Source of the DNA: an uncultured Clostridia bacterium
Lineage (GTDB): Bacteria > Bacillota > Clostridia > TANB77 > CAG-508
DNA length: 64,000 nt
Assembly (NCBI GenBank): GCA_934167965.1
Contig: CAKPMJ010000003.1
Location: 1 to 64,000, forward strand
Direction: 5' to 3'
The notes under the pieces are model-generated. The model made no database searches. It worked only from the letters and a program-made list of their open reading frames with translations, and was not told the DNA's origin. Below are positions 26,068 to 34,901 of this stretch, piece after piece; the stretch's first letter is position 1; each line of letters opens with the position of its first letter. A program made the position numbers and the translations under genes.

Positions 26068-27048
26068 TTATACTGCTAATATTCCTAATGTACATACAAT
26101 AAGTGTAGCAAATGTAAATATCATTACAACTTTATTTTCACTCCATCCTGATAATTCAAAATGATGATGTAATGGTGCCATTTTAAATATTCTATTTCCT
26201 GTTTTCTTAAAATATGCTACTTGTAATATTACAGATATAGTTTCTAATATTGGAATTAATGCTATTATAAGTAGTAATAATGGCATTTTTAAATATAATG
26301 CTAATCCAGAAATAACTCCACCCAAAAATAGTGATCCCGTATCTCCCATAAATACTTTTGCTGGGTGTAAATTAAACATTAAAAATCCTATTACAGCTCC
26401 AATAACAATACTTCCAAATATTGACGCCTCTACTATTCCATTTATTTTTGCTATAACTGTTAAACATGTTATAATTATTGCTGAAACACTTGATGAAAGT
26501 CCATCTATTCCATCTGTTAAATTAATTGCATTTGTTGTGGCTAATATTACTAATATTGCAAATGGAATATATATAAATGTAGGCAATGTTATATATGTTT
26601 TTACAATAGGAATGAATGTTTCTGTTCCTATATTTGAAAATTTCATTATAAATAATGTATATGCAACTGATATTAAAAGTAATCCAAACATCTTTGCACT
26701 TGGTCTTAACCCTTTTGTATTTTTTAAAACTAATTTTTTAAAATCATCTATAAACCCTATTACTCCAAATCCCATAGTTAAACAAAGCATTGGAAGTAAA
26801 TTTTGAGCTAATTCTAATTCGTTGTTTATTTTTAAATATATATATGTACCTGTTACACATAAAATTATTGCTATCATAAATATGATTCCACCCATTGTAG
26901 GTGTTCCTTGTTTTATTAAATGTGATTGTGGTCCATCATCTCTTTCTATTTGCCCTACTTTTACTTTTTTTAATATTGGTATAATAATTAATGCTAATAT
27001 TATTGATGTAATGAATGAAATCATTAACATTGTCATTTGAAAACTCAC
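26068..27048 (-). CDS. mraY: Phospho-N-acetylmuramoyl-pentapeptide transferase
   Basis: The 326-residue membrane enzyme transfers phospho-MurNAc-pentapeptide to undecaprenyl phosphate, giving lipid I. Visible motifs are KQGTPTMGGIIF, GFIDDFKKL, NAINLTDGIDGL, FMGDTGSLFLGG and the His-rich MAPLHHHFELSGW, all catalytic or substrate-binding in the family. The gene starts with GTG 6 nt after the murE stop, so the two are tightly coupled. Confidence 0.95.
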   Translation of the reverse strand: MSFQMTMLMISFITSIILALIIIPILKKVKVGQIERDDGPQSHLIKQGTPTMGGIIFMIAIILCVTGTYIYLKINNELELAQNLLPMLCLTMGFGVIGFIDDFKKLVLKNTKGLRPSAKMFGLLLISVAYTLFIMKFSNIGTETFIPIVKTYITLPTFIYIPFAILVILATTNAINLTDGIDGLSSSVSAIIITCLTVIAKINGIVEASIFGSIVIGAVIGFLMFNLHPAKVFMGDTGSLFLGGVISGLALYLKMPLLLLIIALIPILETISVILQVAYFKKTGNRIFKMAPLHHHFELSGWSENKVVMIFTFATLIVCTLGILAV

Positions 27049-27054
27049 TCTAAT

Positions 27055-28536
27055 CTAACCTTTCTTCTGAATTTTGTCTATTATTTCATTTACTATAATT
27101 CTTTCATCAAATGGATATTTTGTACCATTTATCTCTTGATATGGCTCGTGTCCTTTTCCTGCTAGAATTATGATATCAGTTTTATTTGCCATTTTAATTG
27201 CTTTTTCTATAGCCTTTGTTCTATCTACAATAACTTCATATTTTCCTTTTGTCTTTTTTATTCCTTCTTCTATTTGCTCTACTATTGAAGTTGGATCTTC
27301 TGTTCTTGGATTATCTGAAGTTATTATTGTATAATCTGCTATTTTACCTGATATTTCTCCCATTACTGGACGTTTTCTTGAGTCTCTATCTCCTCCACAT
27401 CCAAATACTGATATTACTCTTCCCCTTGTATAACTACTTACTGCTTTTAATATATTTTCTAAACTTTCTGGTGAATGTGCATAGTCTATCATTATAGGTA
27501 ATTCTAATTTATTTGGTACCATTTCTGATCTTCCTGGAACTTTCACTTCTAATAGTGCTTCTTTTATAGTCTCAGGTGTTACTCCTAATTCTTTGCATAC
27601 ACATATTGCAGCTAATGAATTATATACAGAAAATCTTCCTGGAATGTCAACTTTTATTCTTTCATTTCTATCTGTTATTTTTACTTTAAAATCAACATAT
27701 GAATTTGTAACTGTTATGTCTTTTGCTAGTACATTTCCACTATTGTCTATACCATATCCTACTATAGTGCTATCTGGGAACATCTCTGGAATTTTATTTC
27801 CATGTAAATCATCTATATTTACAAATCCTTTTTTACACATTTTAAATAGCTTTAATTTTGACTCAAAATAATCTTGCATATCTGGATGTTCTTTTTCGCT
27901 TATATGGTCTTCTGATAAGTTTGTGAATACTACTAAATCAAATTCACAACCATCTACTCTATGTAATTTTAAACTTTGAGATGATACTTCCATTACAACA
28001 TATTCTACTTTTTGCTTTACCATTTCCGCAAATATTCTTTGTAATTCTAAACTTTCTGGTGTTGTTCTGTCACTATCGCCTTGTCTTTCTCCATTTATGT
28101 ATGTTGCAATAGTTCCAATTAAACCAACATTTTTGCCTGCTTTTTCTAGTATTTCCTTTATCATAAATGTTGTTGTTGTCTTTCCTTTTGTTCCTGTTAC
28201 ACCAATTAATTTAAACTTCTTTGACGGATTTTTATAAAAATTACATGCTGCTATAGCTAAGAATTCTCTTGTATCTGGTGCCATTATTATAGTTATATCT
28301 TCTGGGAATTTTACTGTTTTTAAATCAAATCCTGCTTCTATAACTACTGCTGTTGCCCCTTTTTCTATTGCTGATTCTATAAATTTGTGTCCATCTACTT
28401 CAAATCCTTTTATTGCAACAAATAAATATCCTTTTTTTATCTTTCTTGAATCACTTTCTATTCCTTCTATTTCTTGTTCTAAATTTCCTTTAGCTTTTAA
28501 ACCTTTTAGGCCAACTAATATACTTTTTAAATTCAT
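27055..28536 (-). CDS. murE: UDP-MurNAc-tripeptide synthetase (meso-DAP-adding)
   Basis: The 493-residue Mur ligase has the ATP-binding GVTGTKGKTTTTF, the central EVSSQSLKLHRVDG and the C-terminal CGGDRDSRKRPVMG. The specificity loop reads SDNPRTEDP; DNPR is diagnostic for enzymes that add meso-diaminopimelate, so a DAP-type peptidoglycan is expected. It is first in the cluster murE-mraY-ftsW-murG-phoR-like. murF and murD, normally interspersed here, are absent. Confidence 0.95.
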   Translation of the reverse strand: MNLKSILVGLKGLKAKGNLEQEIEGIESDSRKIKKGYLFVAIKGFEVDGHKFIESAIEKGATAVVIEAGFDLKTVKFPEDITIIMAPDTREFLAIAACNFYKNPSKKFKLIGVTGTKGKTTTTFMIKEILEKAGKNVGLIGTIATYINGERQGDSDRTTPESLELQRIFAEMVKQKVEYVVMEVSSQSLKLHRVDGCEFDLVVFTNLSEDHISEKEHPDMQDYFESKLKLFKMCKKGFVNIDDLHGNKIPEMFPDSTIVGYGIDNSGNVLAKDITVTNSYVDFKVKITDRNERIKVDIPGRFSVYNSLAAICVCKELGVTPETIKEALLEVKVPGRSEMVPNKLELPIMIDYAHSPESLENILKAVSSYTRGRVISVFGCGGDRDSRKRPVMGEISGKIADYTIITSDNPRTEDPTSIVEQIEEGIKKTKGKYEVIVDRTKAIEKAIKMANKTDIIILAGKGHEPYQEINGTKYPFDERIIVNEIIDKIQKKG

Positions 28537-28574
28537 AATTTTTATTTCCTCCTATGGGTTAATTTACCACAATT

Positions 28575-28603
28575 ATTATATACCTAAAATTCAATTTTGT
28601 ATA
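28575..28603 (-). promoter_or_regulatory. Possible promoter of the mur cluster
   Basis: On the minus strand TATACA (28603-28598), a 17-nt spacer and a consensus TATAAT (28580-28575) lie about 40 nt before murE. The -35 box is weak. Confidence 0.5.
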
Positions 28604-28671
28604 GGCATTTGTTGCATTTTTTTGTTTTTTCTTTATTAATTATTATGATAATTAATATTTCTTTATTCAAA

Positions 28672-28697
28672 AAAATAGTCTTAAATAAGACTATTTT
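28672..28697 (-). terminator. Terminator of the glycosylation operon
   Basis: A 12-bp perfect stem (AAAATAGTCTTA and its complement) overlaps the stop codon region of the last gene and is followed on the minus strand by TTTTGAAT. Confidence 0.8.
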
Positions 28698-29361
28698 AAT
28701 TTATATATTTTGCTTTTTTTAAAATCGTTTTTGTTATTTGTGTAGACATATTTTTCATGCTTTCAGTTGTTTTCAATAAATGTGACATATTTTCAATTTT
28801 TCCTATATTAACTTCTTCTATTTTTGCATTCATTTTAGTTAAATCAATTATTATTCCAATATCAACACCATAATCCTTTTCAAATTCTATTTTTTCAAGA
28901 AATTCCTTCTTACTAGCAATCATCCCACTAAGTGGCTCTGAAAACGGATACATTTCTGGAAATAATATATTTAATAATGGTTTAGTAGAAATTTCTGTTA
29001 CCAATCCACCTTTAGTTCTTTCGAAAGTAGATTTCACAAAATCTGCTCTTCCATTAATAATTGGCTCTACTAAATCATCAATTAAACTATCATTGTAATC
29101 TGCAATATCAGCATCTAAATATACTAGAATTTCATTGCTTGCTGCCTTTAATCCTGCTTCCATTGCATATCCCTTTCCTTGATTGTTACAATTCACTATC
29201 TTAGCTTTTTTCTTTGTTGCAATTGCTACTGTATTATCTGTGCAACAATTATCTACTACAATTATCTCACAATTTTCATTTGATTTATTAATAATGTCTA
29301 TAACTTGTCCTATTGTTCCTTCTTCATTATACGCTGGTATAATAACACTTACATTTTTCAT
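28696..29361 (-). CDS. GT-A glycosyltransferase resembling glucosyl-3-phosphoglycerate synthase
   Basis: The 221-residue enzyme has the GT2/GT81-like N-terminus VIIPAYNEEGTIGQVID, IIVVDNCCTDNT, GKGYAMEAG and the metal-binding YLDADI. Its C-terminal half (VKSTFERTKGGLVTEI, STKPLLNILFPE, EPLSGMIASKKEFLE, DYGVDIGIIIDLTKM, VNIGKIEN) closely follows the order seen in GpgS enzymes that make glucosyl-3-phosphoglycerate. The next gene upstream is a histidine phosphatase, the same fold as GpgP. Assignment as GpgS-like is by recalled motif similarity and needs alignment; a lipid-linked sugar transferase is the alternative. Confidence 0.72.
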   Translation of the reverse strand: MKNVSVIIPAYNEEGTIGQVIDIINKSNENCEIIVVDNCCTDNTVAIATKKKAKIVNCNNQGKGYAMEAGLKAASNEILVYLDADIADYNDSLIDDLVEPIINGRADFVKSTFERTKGGLVTEISTKPLLNILFPEMYPFSEPLSGMIASKKEFLEKIEFEKDYGVDIGIIIDLTKMNAKIEEVNIGKIENMSHLLKTTESMKNMSTQITKTILKKAKYIN

Positions 29362-29388
29362 AAGCTTCTCCTTTCATTATGTTGCTTA

Positions 29389-29938
29389 TTATTTTACATA
29401 TTGACGCACTTCACAATTTTTCAATGTTAATTTTTCTAGATGTTCAAAATCCATAATATCTGGTTTTCCATTAAAATAACACTCAACGGCTTGTGAAACT
29501 GCTCCATGTGTTACTAATAGAATTTTTTTCTCACTATACTTTTCTATAATCTCATCTAAAAATCTATAAATTCTTTCAAATAAAGATTGAATTGGTTCAA
29601 TATCATACATCGTGTAATTTTTTTCATAATCAAGCATCATTTCTATATTACAATCATCTGTATTCTTACGTCCTTCCATTTTTCCAAAACTTCGTTCAAT
29701 TAAACGTTCCTCAATGTTAATTGGAACTTTTACTTTTTCACTAATACACATAGCAGTTTGTATTGCTCTTTTTAAAGGTGATACTAATATCATATCAACA
29801 TGGACATTTTCAAATTTTAATGCTGTTTCTTTGGCTTGCGCAATTCCTGTATCATTTAATGGTACATCTATATGACCTTGAAAAACCTGTTTTACATTAT
29901 AATCTGTCTGTCCGATGCCTTACTACATATATTTCCAT
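29389..29938 (-). pseudogene. Histidine phosphatase (GpgP/PhoE-like) frameshifted in its RHG motif
   Basis: The intact frame should start at the ATG at 29938 (AAAGGAGC upstream) and read MEIYVVRHGQTDYNV. One extra base at 29914 (C on the minus strand) between CAT and GGA shifts the frame and creates a stop nine codons later. Removing it restores a continuous histidine phosphatase of about 182 residues with GHIDVPLNDTGIAQA, LVSPLKRAIQTA, ERSFGKMEG and VTHGAVSQA. Only the N-terminal RHG is affected. It is either a sequencing or assembly error or a very recent inactivation, because everything else is conserved. Confidence 0.82.
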
Positions 29939-29955
29939 AAATGCTCCTTTCAAAA

Positions 29956-30741
29956 TTAACATTCTACATCCATATAATTATCCACAAGTTTTTCTAATCT
30001 CTTTTTGCACCATGAAATCTCATTATTTATTCTTATATCAACCTCTTCAGTAGGTTCTTTTTTCTTTATTATTAATAATTCTTTTATATTCTCAATTGTA
30101 TCATAAATGTTTTTAAATTGAAGTGTTGTAGTTATACTATCCTGTCTTCCACTTATATATATATGAACAGGAAAATCAGCAATCATATAATCTTTTACCT
30201 TCATAATTGCTTGATATGTAAATACTACATCCTCATAAAATCTTTTTTCTGGAAATTTAAAATTATTTTCCATTAAAAACTCTCTTCTCCAACATTTGCT
30301 CCAAACATTAGGATATTGGTCTAGTGCAACTTTATATTTTCGAGTACATGTTTCTTCTGTTGGTATAATCATTTTCTCTTTGTTTCCTATTATTTGAAAT
30401 CCCATATACACAACATCAGGTTTATTATTTCCAATTAATTTATCTAATTTTCCTAAAACTTTTTCGTTATATAAATAATCATCCCCATCTAAGAAGATTA
30501 TATACTCTCCTTTTGCAATTTCCATTCCAGAATTTCTCGCTGCTCCTAAGCATTTATTTTCATTATGTTCAATAATTTTTATTCCTGGTATTTTCTTTAT
30601 TTCTTTTTTTGTGCCATCTGTTGAGCAGTCATCTATCACAATAATTTCTATGTCTTTAAAATCTTGAGCTTGTACACTATCTATGCATCTGTGTATATAT
30701 TTTTCTATATTGTATGCTGGAATAATAATACTAAATCTCAT
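29956..30741 (-). CDS. Family 2 glycosyltransferase
   Basis: The 261-residue protein is a GT-A fold glycosyltransferase: FSIIIPAYNIEKYIHRCIDS, DIEIIVIDDCSTDGT, GAARNSGMEIAKGEYIIFLD with metal-binding DGDD, and a later FYEDVVFTY acidic motif. It transfers a sugar from a nucleotide donor, probably to a surface polysaccharide or lipid. No membrane segment. It sits between the pyruvyltransferase and the phosphatase in the same minus-strand operon (gaps of 29 and 17 nt). Confidence 0.85.
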   Translation of the reverse strand: MRFSIIIPAYNIEKYIHRCIDSVQAQDFKDIEIIVIDDCSTDGTKKEIKKIPGIKIIEHNENKCLGAARNSGMEIAKGEYIIFLDGDDYLYNEKVLGKLDKLIGNNKPDVVYMGFQIIGNKEKMIIPTEETCTRKYKVALDQYPNVWSKCWRREFLMENNFKFPEKRFYEDVVFTYQAIMKVKDYMIADFPVHIYISGRQDSITTTLQFKNIYDTIENIKELLIIKKKEPTEEVDIRINNEISWCKKRLEKLVDNYMDVEC

Positions 30742-30770
30742 GCTTCCTCCTTACATGTTTAATTTAAAAC

Positions 30771-31724
30771 TTAAACATTTTCTAATATTTTTTTAAACAT
30801 TGATATTGCAAATTGATTATCATATTTACATTTATCCTTAAGTTCTCTTAATTCTAGTAATTTATCTTCTATATTATTAATATTCTTAATATGTTTAATA
30901 TATCCAAGTTTATCAAACCATTTTGAAGTCTCACTAACTTTATGATTATAGTTATCTAATGCAATACATGGTGTTTCTGTAATAGCCGCAAAAATCATTC
31001 CATGTAATCTATCTGTAATTACTACTTCTGATTTTCTATATAAATCAAATATTTCTTGTAGCCTTTTCTCTCTTTCCTCATCTAGCATTATTTCTTCACC
31101 TCTAACGGTATCATCAATTATTATGTTACTATAATATTTTTTAAGCATATTATAAATGTTTTCTACTTGAGTGTTGTCTATTTTTCTTTCTCTATCATGT
31201 CTTAATACCATTAATGCTCCTTCTCTTTTTTCTTTTGGCTGACTTTCATTTAAGTATGTTACTATATCTGGTGTTAAAATGACATTATTTGATTTAAAGT
31301 TTTTCTTCATAATCTCATAAGATTTTTGTTCTCTTGCAATTATTGTTAGGTTCTTGTGCTTAGAATATATTAAACTGCTCTTTTTTAATTCGCTTTGCTC
31401 ATATCCATTATCCTTAAAATAAATAGTCTGTGGGAAAAAAATTATTTTATTGTTTGGAAAAGTTTCTACTATCTCTCTTCTTTGTTCTTCAACAATTATA
31501 TATTCACATCCCATATTTCCGCCACCATGCATAAATATTATATCTTTATTATTAATTATTTTTTTTATTTTATCTATAGAACAATCTATGTCTTCTTGTG
31601 GAAAAGCTAAATAATCAAAATCCTTAAAATTGTCGTTTATAAATTTTTCCTCTGCATGTGCAATCGCACTGTCTCCTAAATTATTATGGTGTGGAATACC
31701 TATTAAAATCACCTTTCTTTTCAT
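30771..31724 (-). CDS. Polysaccharide pyruvyl transferase family protein
   Basis: The 317-residue protein matches the CsaB/EpsO-like family: NNLGDSAIAHAEEKF, IFMHGGGNMG, FFPQTIYFKDNG, RHDRERKIDN and VITDRLHGMIFAAITETP. Family members attach ketal-linked pyruvate to wall or capsular polysaccharides. I chose the ATG at 31724 because AGGAG lies 7 nt upstream; the longer frame from 31751 would read through that ribosome binding site. It is the first gene of the glycosylation operon. Confidence 0.82.
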   Translation of the reverse strand: MKRKVILIGIPHHNNLGDSAIAHAEEKFINDNFKDFDYLAFPQEDIDCSIDKIKKIINNKDIIFMHGGGNMGCEYIIVEEQRREIVETFPNNKIIFFPQTIYFKDNGYEQSELKKSSLIYSKHKNLTIIAREQKSYEIMKKNFKSNNVILTPDIVTYLNESQPKEKREGALMVLRHDRERKIDNTQVENIYNMLKKYYSNIIIDDTVRGEEIMLDEEREKRLQEIFDLYRKSEVVITDRLHGMIFAAITETPCIALDNYNHKVSETSKWFDKLGYIKHIKNINNIEDKLLELRELKDKCKYDNQFAISMFKKILENV

Positions 31725-31848
31725 GGCTAATCTCCTTAATATTTCATACATCTCTTTTAATACACATAAAATTATTATATCATTTTTTGTCCCTTTTTGT
31801 CAATATTTTTAGCTTTTTCGTGTTTACATAATTTTAAGATGTCGCATA

Positions 31849-31877
31849 TTGACTTTACCAAAAAAATATAATATATT
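31849..31877 (+). promoter_or_regulatory. Promoter of the exported 265-residue protein gene
   Basis: TTGACT (31849-31854), a 17-nt spacer and TATATT (31872-31877), about 45 nt before the start codon. Confidence 0.6.
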
Positions 31878-31921
31878 ATAATGGTCAAGAATATAATAAT
31901 ACGAAGGAAGGAAATACTAAG

Positions 31922-32719
31922 ATGCATAAGAAAACAATAATATTAATTATTTCTATTATACTGTCAATTATATTACTTTCTATATTGACTTTTTGTCTCA
32001 TACAAAAAAGCAATTTAAGTAATAAATGTATAGATGATTATATAGAATTTTTTCAAAACAATGATGAAAAAATTTTTTCAATAGATAAAATTACCTATTT
32101 TAGTAATTGCAGTGCTAACATAGATACAAATTACAATTCATCTTTTAAAATATCCAATTTAAATCAATATACAGATATAGCAATATTTTTAAATAATAAC
32201 TCAACTGAATATACAGCTACCAATACATTAAAGTCGGTAACATTAAGTGATATCAATTTTTCTTTATTACCAGAAAAAGGAATTCCAAATTTATATTATA
32301 AAAATATAAATGACTTTGCTAAGTCTAACTTTAATACTGAGAACCTTATAAAAGATAATATAACTTTTGAAACCACTTCTGAAAATGATATTGATTACTC
32401 AAAACCTATTTTATATAATAACTGTGCTAACCCAATTACATTATGCTATGTAAATTCTAATATAAAAAAAGATTATACATTATCTGAAAACATTTCAAAT
32501 ATTACTCACAATGGTGCATTACTTAAATCTTGTGGAATTACTCTTAACTCCATCTCTTGTCAAATTAGTATGGTAATAAATATTACTAATAATTTAGATG
32601 AAAAGTTTACCTGTCCTATTACTCTTACAATTCCTCTTTCAACTGAAAGTTCAACTATTTATGATGGTTGTCTGAAATTTAAAGATTCAACAAATTATAA
32701 TTTTATAAAAGAAAAGTAG
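31922..32719 (+). CDS. Exported or membrane-anchored protein of unknown function
   Basis: The 265-residue protein has one N-terminal hydrophobic helix (about 6-27) with a basic start, then a beta-rich extracellular domain rich in Asn, Thr and Ser. Cysteines are spaced through the ectodomain and could form disulfides. No recognisable family or sorting signal. It is one of few plus-strand genes, with its own promoter, AAGGAAGG before the ATG and its own terminator, so it is a real monocistronic gene. Confidence 0.65.
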   Translation: MHKKTIILIISIILSIILLSILTFCLIQKSNLSNKCIDDYIEFFQNNDEKIFSIDKITYFSNCSANIDTNYNSSFKISNLNQYTDIAIFLNNNSTEYTATNTLKSVTLSDINFSLLPEKGIPNLYYKNINDFAKSNFNTENLIKDNITFETTSENDIDYSKPILYNNCANPITLCYVNSNIKKDYTLSENISNITHNGALLKSCGITLNSISCQISMVINITNNLDEKFTCPITLTIPLSTESSTIYDGCLKFKDSTNYNFIKEK

Positions 32720-32746
32720 GCATTCTTCTTTGAAATACCTACTTTT
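32712..32746. terminator. Shared terminator of convergent genes
   Basis: A stem of AAAAGTAGG with CCTACTTTT, extended by ATT/AAT, overlaps the plus-strand stop codon and ends 6 nt before the minus-strand gene. T runs follow on the plus side. Confidence 0.75.
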
Positions 32747-32751
32747 CTTTT

Positions 32752-33426
32752 TTACATTACGTATAACAATATACATAAGAAATGTAACAAACTTGCAAAA
32801 AATATGCATAAGTGAAACACCGAATGTATATATTTGTGTTTTTTTCCTAATCCATAAAGAACTGCTCCTATTGTGTATATAACTCCACCAATAACTAACA
32901 AAGCAAATCCCTTTGCTCCTAACAATTCTGGTAGGATATTGGCTTTTACTATAATGCACCATCCCATTACTAAATAACATATCATTGAAAAAATCTTATA
33001 TTTTTTTAAATCTATTGAGTTTAGTGCAATCCCTAAACAGGCTACTCCCCATATAATTCCAAATATTACCCATCCTGTTACAGCATCATATTCTCTTAAT
33101 GTACATAGTGCAAAAGGAGTATATGAACCTGCAATAAGTAAAAATATTGAGCAATGATCTAATATTTGAAATACTTTTTTAGCCGTAGTACCTGGCTTTA
33201 ACCCATGATATATACTTGACATTGTATATAATAATATCATTGTTACTCCAAATATGCTTCCACTTACTACTCCATAAGGATTATGCCTTATAGCTGCAAA
33301 TATTACACATAATACTGTTGCTACTATTCCTAGTGCTGCACCTGCAATGTGTGATACCATATTAAATATTTCTTCTCCCTTTGTATATGTAGGAAGTATT
33401 CTATCTTTAATCTTTATTCTTTTCAT
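32752..33426 (-). CDS. Hemolysin III (PAQR/YqfA) family membrane protein
   Basis: The 224-residue protein has seven transmembrane helices and the family signature EEIFNMVSHIAGAALG, SSIYHGLKPG, FQILDHCSIFLLIAGSYTPF, GKKHKYIHSVFHLCIF. Conserved His and Asp residues could bind a metal, as in eukaryotic PAQR receptors and ceramidases. The hemolysin name is historical; a membrane lipid or stress role is more likely. Monocistronic, convergent to the exported protein gene. Confidence 0.9.
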   Translation of the reverse strand: MKRIKIKDRILPTYTKGEEIFNMVSHIAGAALGIVATVLCVIFAAIRHNPYGVVSGSIFGVTMILLYTMSSIYHGLKPGTTAKKVFQILDHCSIFLLIAGSYTPFALCTLREYDAVTGWVIFGIIWGVACLGIALNSIDLKKYKIFSMICYLVMGWCIIVKANILPELLGAKGFALLVIGGVIYTIGAVLYGLGKKHKYIHSVFHLCIFFASLLHFLCILLYVM

Positions 33427-33553
33427 AATATTCTCCCTTTCCTTATCTAGTTTTGAATACTATATCACATAGTTTTGTTGATGTCAATATTTTTATATTA
33501 TCTCGATGCATAAAAGAGAATATATTAAATATTCAATTCACTACAAACACAGA

Positions 33554-34732
33554 TTATTTATTATATGTACTCTCTAGTACATATATACCATTTCTATTTA
33601 TATAGCCCCATTTTTTTCCTTTACTTACTCTTGCCAATTTATCACTAAAGCTTTCTGCAAAATCATATTCAAAATCAATTATTATATTTCCCTGTTTGTC
33701 TATGAATCCATATTTATCATTCTTTTTTACCTTTGCAAGCCCTTCTGAAAACTCTCCTACACTATTATATAAACAATCAATCACTATTTTTCCTTGCTTA
33801 TCCATATAACCTATTCCACTCTTATTAGAATTATATATAGAAACTAATCCATCCTTAAATATTCCACTAGTAGTGTATCCTTTAGGTTCTATAATCATTG
33901 TATTGCCCATTTTATCTATATATCTGCCTTGTCCAGTGAAATTCTGAGGATCAGTATAAATAAATACATGTGCTAGTCCTTCTGAAAAAGGTTTTGCAAT
34001 ATCATATTTAAAATCAATAACAGTTTTTCCTTCTTTATCAACATAACCCATTTTTCCATTTTTTTGTACTGATATTAAGCCTTCTTGATATCCTCCATAT
34101 AAGGTATATTGATAATCAATTAATAAGTTTCCATGCTTATCAATGCATCCCCATTTACCATTTTTTTGTACACCTGCTATTCCATCACTAAAAGAATAAG
34201 CTGAATCATATTGAAAATTAATTACTAAATTTCCTTGTTTATCTATAAATCCATATTTATTATTTTTTTCAACCACAGCTAGACCATCAACAAAGCTACC
34301 AGCAGTATCATATTGAAAATCTATTACAATATTTCCTTGTTGGTCTATAAATCCACATTTTCCATTTTTTTCAACCAGTGCTACACCTTCCGTAAACGGT
34401 TTTACAGTATCATATATAAAATCAACAACTAAATTTCCTTGCTTATCAATAAAGCCATATAAATTTGTTTTATTGCTTACTGAAGCTAATCCCTCTGAAA
34501 ACCACCCAGCCGTATCAATTGATGATAAATCAACCTTATTTGTAATATTAGTATTTACAATATTATTGCTTATTTCTTGTTCATTATTTTGAAATTGTTT
34601 CTTTTTAGATGTTATATTACCTTCACTTTTATTAAAAATAATACAAAATCCTATTAAAGCAATAATAATTATAACAATAATCGTTATACATATAACTGTT
34701 ACAAAATCAATTTTTATTTTTTTTTCTTCCAT
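33554..34732 (-). CDS. WG-repeat protein with N-terminal membrane anchor
   Basis: The 392-residue protein has one transmembrane helix (about 10-32), an Asn-rich linker, and nine WG/YG beta repeats of about 35 residues. Each repeat has the form FSEGLAxVxKNxKYGFIDKQG followed by a VIDFxYDxA strand. Such repeats form beta-propeller-like scaffolds, usually outside the membrane; no enzymatic role is known. The number and regularity of repeats suggest expansion by internal duplication. Confidence 0.85.
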   Translation of the reverse strand: MEEKKIKIDFVTVICITIIVIIIIALIGFCIIFNKSEGNITSKKKQFQNNEQEISNNIVNTNITNKVDLSSIDTAGWFSEGLASVSNKTNLYGFIDKQGNLVVDFIYDTVKPFTEGVALVEKNGKCGFIDQQGNIVIDFQYDTAGSFVDGLAVVEKNNKYGFIDKQGNLVINFQYDSAYSFSDGIAGVQKNGKWGCIDKHGNLLIDYQYTLYGGYQEGLISVQKNGKMGYVDKEGKTVIDFKYDIAKPFSEGLAHVFIYTDPQNFTGQGRYIDKMGNTMIIEPKGYTTSGIFKDGLVSIYNSNKSGIGYMDKQGKIVIDCLYNSVGEFSEGLAKVKKNDKYGFIDKQGNIIIDFEYDFAESFSDKLARVSKGKKWGYINRNGIYVLESTYNK

Positions 34733-34901
34733 ATATTTTAAACTCCTTTGTATGAAAATTATTACGAAAATATTTTATCAATCTTTATAGTATTTTTCAA
34801 TAGGTTTCTTTAACTTTCTGAACTAGAGAAAAATCTTGCTTGTCTTTTATTTATATTTATGATATATTATAAGTAATTATACAAAATAGAAAGGAATAAT
34901 T

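Noticed and set aside
32687..32980. Minus-strand frame of 97 codons inside the hemolysin III gene
   Set aside because: It overlaps the seven-helix protein in another frame and crosses the terminator; no start signal.
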